In this document: piece by piece, positions 59,847 through 64,000 of the stretch
Position numbering within the stretch: the first letter of the stretch is position 1
Layout of the letters: each line of letters starts with the position of its first letter
Assembly: GCA_008729055.1 (NCBI GenBank)
Contig: SDUX01000003.1
Span: forward strand, 930,001 to 994,000
DNA length: 64,000 nucleotides
DNA from: Pyropia haitanensis
Taxonomy: Eukaryota > Rhodophyta > Bangiophyceae > Bangiales > Bangiaceae
Direction of reading: 5' to 3'
Program-made: the position numbers and the translations under genes
The notes under the pieces: generated by a model
What the model saw: the letters and a program-made list of their open reading frames with translations, nothing else
Database searches by the model: none
What the model was told of the DNA's origin: nothing

Positions 59847-60804
59847 CGGTGGTGGTGGCGGCGGCGGCTCCCCCGCCCCCGCCCGCGGCGGCGCAGCGGC
59901 AGCAGCAGACGGCAGCCTCCTCCCCCGCACCGCCGCCCCCCCTCCGCCGCTGCCGGCGCTCCCGCCCGGCGCGGCGATTGTAACGGCGGTGGTGGTGGGG
60001 TGGGCGGTGCTGCCGCCGCGGTCGCCCGAGGGGGGGGGGGGGGGGGTGGGGGTGCCGCCATTGCCGCCGCCGCGGCTGCCGCCGCCGCCGCCGCACGGGG
60101 TGGCCGCGGCGGGCTACCGCCCGTCGGGGGCGGTGGTGCCGCGGCCGCCACCCGCGCCGCGGCGGCTGCCGGCGGCGGCGGCGGCGGTGACGGGTGTGGA
60201 GGGGTGGACGGCCGCGACGGCGGGGGCGGCGTCGGCAGCGGCGGCCCCGGGGAGCCCGTTGCGGTATCGACAACGGCGGTGTGGTGGCGGCCGCCGGCGC
60301 TCGCGGCGGGGGTGGTCGTGACGCTGACGGGGCCGCCCGTCGTGCGGCCGCGCGTGCCGTTTACCGTTACCGCCACGCTCGTCAACCGGGGGCACGTGGA
60401 CATTGCCGTCGCGACGGTCATTGTCCAGGCGCCGGTCGGTGCGCACGACGCGCTGGGCGGCGGCGGCGGCGGCGGTGGGGGCGGCGGCGGCGGCGCCGCC
60501 GGTGCGGCCGCCACCGTCGGTGCCGCCGCCGAGACGCTGCTCACCCCGCAGCGCCCCGTTGTGACGGCGGGCGTCCTCCGCGCGGGCGGCAGCGTCGTTG
60601 TTGGGCTGACGGTCGTCGCGTCGGGCGCGGGGGGGGTCGCGTCGCTCGGGCCGCTGCGGGTGGTGGACGGCAGCAGCGGCGGCAGCTGCACGTGGGTGGC
60701 GGACGATACGTTCCGGACGTGGGTGGTGGGTGAGGGGGGGGGGGGGGGGGCGGGGGGGGGTGGGGGCGACGCTGGGGCTCGAGGCCGTGGACCTCCGCGC
60801 CTGA
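57493..60804 (+). CDS. TRAPPC13-like (DUF974) vesicle-tethering complex subunit
   Basis: The ATG at 57493 gives MASPPPTP, then after a C-run frame change GRIPLRDIALSLHL and a Gly/Ala-rich insert region. The recognisable part is the second half: an NSSSDAGVRVGVPALRLRG beta strand pair, WVDLGPRESYDFVYAV, AVVVGWAVLPPRS, then VVVTLTGPPVVRPRVPFTVT with NRGHVDIAVATVIVQAP, and finally GVLRAGGSVVVGLTVVASGAG and WVADDTFRTWVV. Their order matches the C-terminal immunoglobulin-like modules of TRAPPC13, including the final threonine-rich strand and terminal V-V. After a last G run the third frame gives ATLGLEAVDLRA and a TGA at 60804, the most natural end. Gly-rich inserts are far longer than in animal homologues. 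TRAPP complexes tether vesicles and activate Rab GTPases at the Golgi. Multiple frame breaks in G runs make the exact protein uncertain. Confidence 0.55.
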
Positions 60805-61308
60805 GTGGGGGACGCAGGGCGCAGGGGCTGTGGGGGGAGGAGGGAGCGGGCGGCGGCAGCGGGGTGGGGCGCCCGGCAGCGGGGCGGGGCGCCCCGCTGC
60901 GCACCTTGCCGACTTGGGTGGCGGATGGGAGAGCCCGCCGCGTGCGCCCCCCCCAACGCGGCGGCGGTCGCACGGCGCGGTGGCGTGTTGGTCCACGTGT
61001 CGCGTGATGGGGCCGTCTGCGGCCCTTTTTTCTGTTGGATCCGCGTCTCGCTCGGATCTCGCCGCCGCCACGCGGTCGCGGACGCGCCGCTCGCTCGCGG
61101 CCAGGCGATAGGCGCCTTTTGCCGCCGTGCGCTACCGCCGCGCCGCGCGCGCGCCGCGACGGCCGCCGCCGCACCGGCGCCCCTCCCGCCCACCCCCCCC
61201 ACCCCCCTCCCCCCCATCGCCTGCCTTCCTCTTCTCCACCCTTCCCCCCCCTCCCCCCGACGCCCACGTTTCTCCACCCGTCCCGCCCCCGTGTGCACCG
61301 CCATCGTC
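60805..61308. other. Intergenic region between tandem plus-strand genes
   Basis: About 0.5 kb with no gene. A pyrimidine-rich stretch at 61180-61305 precedes the RMD1-like start and fits a 5' leader. Confidence 0.5.
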
Positions 61309-61692
61309 ATGGGCTTCCCCCCCCCTCCCCCCCTCCCCGCGCCCGCCTTTGTCGCCGTGCCGCCGCTGCTGCGGCCGCGGCGGCGGCGGGCGCCGCGGGG
61401 TGGCGGCGGCCGCCAGCCCCCCACGGGCGTGCCGACCACCCCACCCGCCCCCGCCACCACCGCCACCCGCCGTCGTTGCGCCGTGTGGGCGGCCGCGACG
61501 CCGCCGCCGTCGCCATCCCGCGACGCGGTCGGTGGTGGTGGCGGCGGCGGCGGCGACGCGGCGAGCGCCGCCGCGTCTGCGCCTGCAGCAGCAGCGGCGG
61601 GGGGTGGGGCGACGGCCGCACGTCGGGGGGCCACCACCCCTACCACGGCCGCCGCCGCCGCTGGTACGGCCGCCGCACCCGCGAATGGCGCG

Positions 61693-61724
<32 letters not shown>

Positions 61725-63323
61725 GGCCGGCGCGGCGGGCGCGGCGGGCGGGACGCCCGCCGCTCCCCCCCCACCAGCGGCCGCTGATGGTAGCGGCGGT
61801 GACCTCCGCAGCCGCCGCCGCCTTCGCGACGCGATCAGCCGCACGCCCCCTGCGCCGGTCGGCCTCACCTCCCCGGCGGGCGCGTCGGGGCGGCTCTCCT
61901 CCTACTGCACCGCCGAGGCGTTTGACATCCCGGCCATGTACCGGCATATGCGCGCCAAGGGGGGGGGTGCCGGGGGGGGGGGGGGGACGCGCCCGCGGGG
62001 GCGCTCCCCCCAGACGGCGGCGGCGGCGGCGGCGCCGCCGCCGCTACTGTGGCTGTGGACGGCAATGGCGCCGCGGCGGGTGCGGCCGGCGGGGCCGCGG
62101 CTGCCGCCGCTGGCCCGCCGGTGGGCAACGTGGAGGACGCGGTGGAGGTGATTGACGCGGTGCTGCACGTGCGGCGGGGCGCGACGGGCACGGACGCCTA
62201 CTTTTTTCCGTTTGGCGCGGCGGTGCTGTGGGGCTACGCGAGCCCGGCCGCCGAGGCGCTGGTGCTGTCGGAGCTCCGCCCGTTTGAGGTGGCCGACACG
62301 AACGGCGGGCCGGACGGCCGGTCTGGTACCACTGGCGGTGGTGGCGGCGGTGGTGGTGGCGGCGGTGGTGGCGGCGGCAGCAGCGGCAGCGGCGTCAGCA
62401 GTGACGGCAGCGCGTCGTCGTCGTCGTCATCGTCATCGTCGTCGACGTCGACGACGCGCCAGGAGGACGTCTTTTCGTTTGCGTATGGGGAGGCCAACCG
62501 GATGGCGCACGACCGGGTGGAGCTGACCCGCCCCGTCGGCCGCGAGTCGATGCTCGAGCGCCTCTCCGTGTCGTACGCGCTCGCGCAGAGCGTCAAGCTG
62601 GCGGCGTTTGAGGCGCGCGTCGCGGCGACGGTCGCGGAGACCGCCGCCCTCCCCGAGGCACTCGCGCGCACCGGCTCGATTGGCGTGTCGCGCGTGGACG
62701 TGTCGCGGTCGCTCGGCCGGCTCTTCCTCCTCCGCCACGCGATCAGCCTGTCGGACGTGCTCGACGAGCCCGACTTTTTCTGGTACAATGAGGCGTACGC
62801 GCCCGCCTACGCCGCCGCGTGTCGGTACCTCGAGTGCACCGCCCGGGCGGGGGCGGTGGACAAGCGGCTGGCCATGGTGCGCTCCCTGTACGACCTCCTC
62901 CTCGCGCAGTCGGAATTTGACCTTGCCGCGGTGGGCGCGGAGCACAGCTCCCGCCTCGAGCTCATCATCATTGCGCTCATCGCGTTTGAGATTGTGCTGT
63001 CGCTCGCGCGGGACGGCTTCTTTGACGCTGCCGCCGCGGCGGTGGGGCGGCTGCTCGCGCCGCCGCCCGCCGCGGCCGTCACTGCCGCCGCCGCCAGCAC
63101 GGGCCCGTCGGCGGCGGCCGCGGCGGCCACCGCCGCCGGCGGCGCCGCCGGCGCCTTGCCCGCCACCGTCGTGGCACACGTGGCGGCGGCGCCGGCGCTG
63201 GCGCCATCGACGGTGGTCGCCGCGGCGCTCCTCACCGCCCTCGCCGTTGGCAGCGTCGCGGCGTGGCTGGCGCGCCGCCGGCAGCGGCGGCGGCGCGCGG
63301 GCGCGCCGCCGGCGGGCTGCTGA
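61309..63323 (+). CDS. RMD1/RMND1 (DUF155, YagE) family membrane protein, probably organellar
   Basis: The ATG at 61309 begins MGFPPPPPLPAPAFVAVPPL, followed by an Arg/Ala/Pro-rich leader suited to mitochondrial or plastid import. RLSSYCTAEAFDIPAMYRHM is the conserved DUF155 start. After a frame change in the G run at 61961-61986 come AYFFPFGAAVLWGYASPAAEA and ELRPFEV, then a Ser/Gly insert, MLERLSVSYALAQSVKLAAFEARV, a Ser-Arg-Val motif with LGRLFLLRHAISLSDVLDEPDFFW, YLECTARAGAVDKRLAMVRSLYDLL, and HSSRLELIIIALIAFEIVL, the family's C-terminal membrane anchor. A second hydrophobic stretch (VVAAALLTALAVGSVAAWLA) is close to the end. Human RMND1 and yeast relatives act at the inner mitochondrial membrane in organelle translation or its anchoring. 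The family assignment is firm; which organelle is unclear. Confidence 0.88.
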
Positions 63324-63669
63324 CCGCTCCCTCGCACGCTTCTCCGCCTCCCCATCTTCTTGCTCACCCCCCCCCTCCTTCCTCCGCCTCTGTCGACCTC
63401 CCTCGCTTCCCCCTGCTGCTTGCTTTTCCTTCTTCCACCAACCCCGCGCGCGATGCGTCTTTTAGTATTCTCGACGTGATAGGGACCTGCGACTCACTCT
63501 CTGTTTCTTTTTTTTCTCTTCTCTGCTCGTTGCCCGTGCCGTTTTGTCTTTCGCGACCGCCGGCGGTGCGAGCGCCGCCGGGCTGCCTGCGTGTGCGGGA
63601 CGAGGCGGCGGGGGAGCCGCGGTGCGGCCACAGCGACAAGAAACAGCGATAGAAGCGGCACCGCAGGTT
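63324..63669. other. Intergenic region between convergent genes
   Basis: 3' flank of the RMD1-like gene, pyrimidine-rich at 63330-63520 with a T run near 63507-63516. It ends at the stop of the right-edge gene. Confidence 0.5.
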
Positions 63670-64000
63670 TTAATGGGCGGTGGCGGCCGCTGGAGGGGTG
63701 ACACCGGCGCGGTGAGCGGCGTGCGCCGCCGCCGCCCCCCCGCGGTCGCCCCCCCTATCGCCCCCCCCGTCGCTCTTCCCACTCCCCGCCGCCCCCCCCC
63801 CCCGCGGGTCGTCCACGTCCGCGTCGGCTACCGCCGCCGCGTCCGCCGCGACCCCCACCGCGTCCGTCGCGGCCGCCGCCCCCGCCGCCGCCGTCCCCGC
63901 CGGTGCCGCCGCCGCCGCCTCTGCCGCCCGCGCCGCCGCCACCTCCGCCGCGTGCGCCGCCCGCACGCGCGCGCAGTGGCGCTCATAGTCGTCATCCGGC
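63670..64000 (-). CDS. C-terminal part of a gene cut by the right window edge
   Basis: A minus-strand frame is open from the edge: PDDDYERHCARVRAAHAAEV, then an Ala-rich helical stretch (AAARAAEAAAAAPAG), an Ala/Val/Asp stretch ending DADVDDPRGG, and a Gly/Ala tail to a TAA at 63670. Two C runs (about 63735-63742 and 63791-63802) could shift the tail's frame. The charged start with Asp-Asp-Tyr-Glu-Arg-His looks like the end of a folded domain. The family is not recognisable from this piece. Confidence 0.5.
   Translation of the reverse strand, partial: PDDDYERHCARVRAAHAAEVAAARAAEAAAAAPAGTAAAGAAAATDAVGVAADAAAVADADVDDPRGGGAAGSGKSDGGGDRGGDRGGAAAAHAAHRAGVTPPAAATAH

Noticed and set aside
1..64000. 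CRISPR arrays, rRNA and tRNA genes
   Set aside because: I saw no spaced direct repeats of CRISPR type, no rRNA core segments, and no tRNA cloverleaf I could support by eye; a tRNAscan run would be decisive for tRNAs.

Overview
This is nuclear DNA of a very GC-rich eukaryote, read directly from: spliceosomal introns with GTACGT or GTGCGT donors and CAG acceptors in three genes; eukaryotic protein families (TRAPPC13-like, STEAP-like, RMD1/DUF155, DHRS1-like, a Kelch-RING protein); and enormous Ala, Gly and Pro homopeptides written in GCC/GGC/CCG codons. Two proteins point to a plastid: a GRXS16-like glutaredoxin with a GIY-YIG domain and transit-like leader, and a protein with a twin-arginine lumen-type signal. 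Compact genes, few introns, high GC, and TTT/ATT used beside otherwise GC-ending codons make a bangiophyte red alga (Porphyra/Pyropia type) my best guess. The taxon is inference; a search against those genomes would settle it.

Layout. 0-9 kb: a possible gene end at the left edge, then two paralogous VPV-repeat proteins (763-1756 minus, 7141-8695 plus) that end in a dehydrin K-segment-like peptide, with a group IV PLP decarboxylase (3554-5068 minus) between them. 9.7-21.4 kb: an HTH_42/AlkZ-type winged-helix protein with an AT-hook-rich N-terminus (minus), a long minus-strand gene coding for two WW domains, Kelch repeats and a RING finger, and the GRXS16-like gene (plus). 22.1-35.5 kb: one apparently continuous 13 kb minus-strand coding region (helical/TPR-like repeats, then a CHAT-like C-terminus), ending near a 1.2 kb inverted-repeat element with lower GC (35.9-37.1 kb). 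38-47 kb: a DUF547 protein (minus), 3.3 kb of homopolymer-rich sequence, a 5'-truncated Fanzor/TnpB-like nuclease (minus), and a DHRS1-like dehydrogenase (plus). 47.7-56 kb: a Tat-type lumen protein, a STEAP-like metalloreductase with one intron, and a small secreted Cys-rich protein (all minus). 57.5-64 kb: TRAPPC13-like and RMD1-like genes (plus), and the end of one more gene entering from the right (minus).

The genes do not form one pathway. The themes are stress and redox/metal biology (dehydrin-like pair, glutaredoxin, metalloreductase, SDR), organelle and membrane housekeeping (lumen protein, RMD1, TRAPPC13), and mobile DNA (Fanzor relic, inverted-repeat element). Many conserved domains continue across long C or G runs only after a change of frame. 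Such genes are given as one span, and the frame breaks are noted as probable homopolymer length errors.
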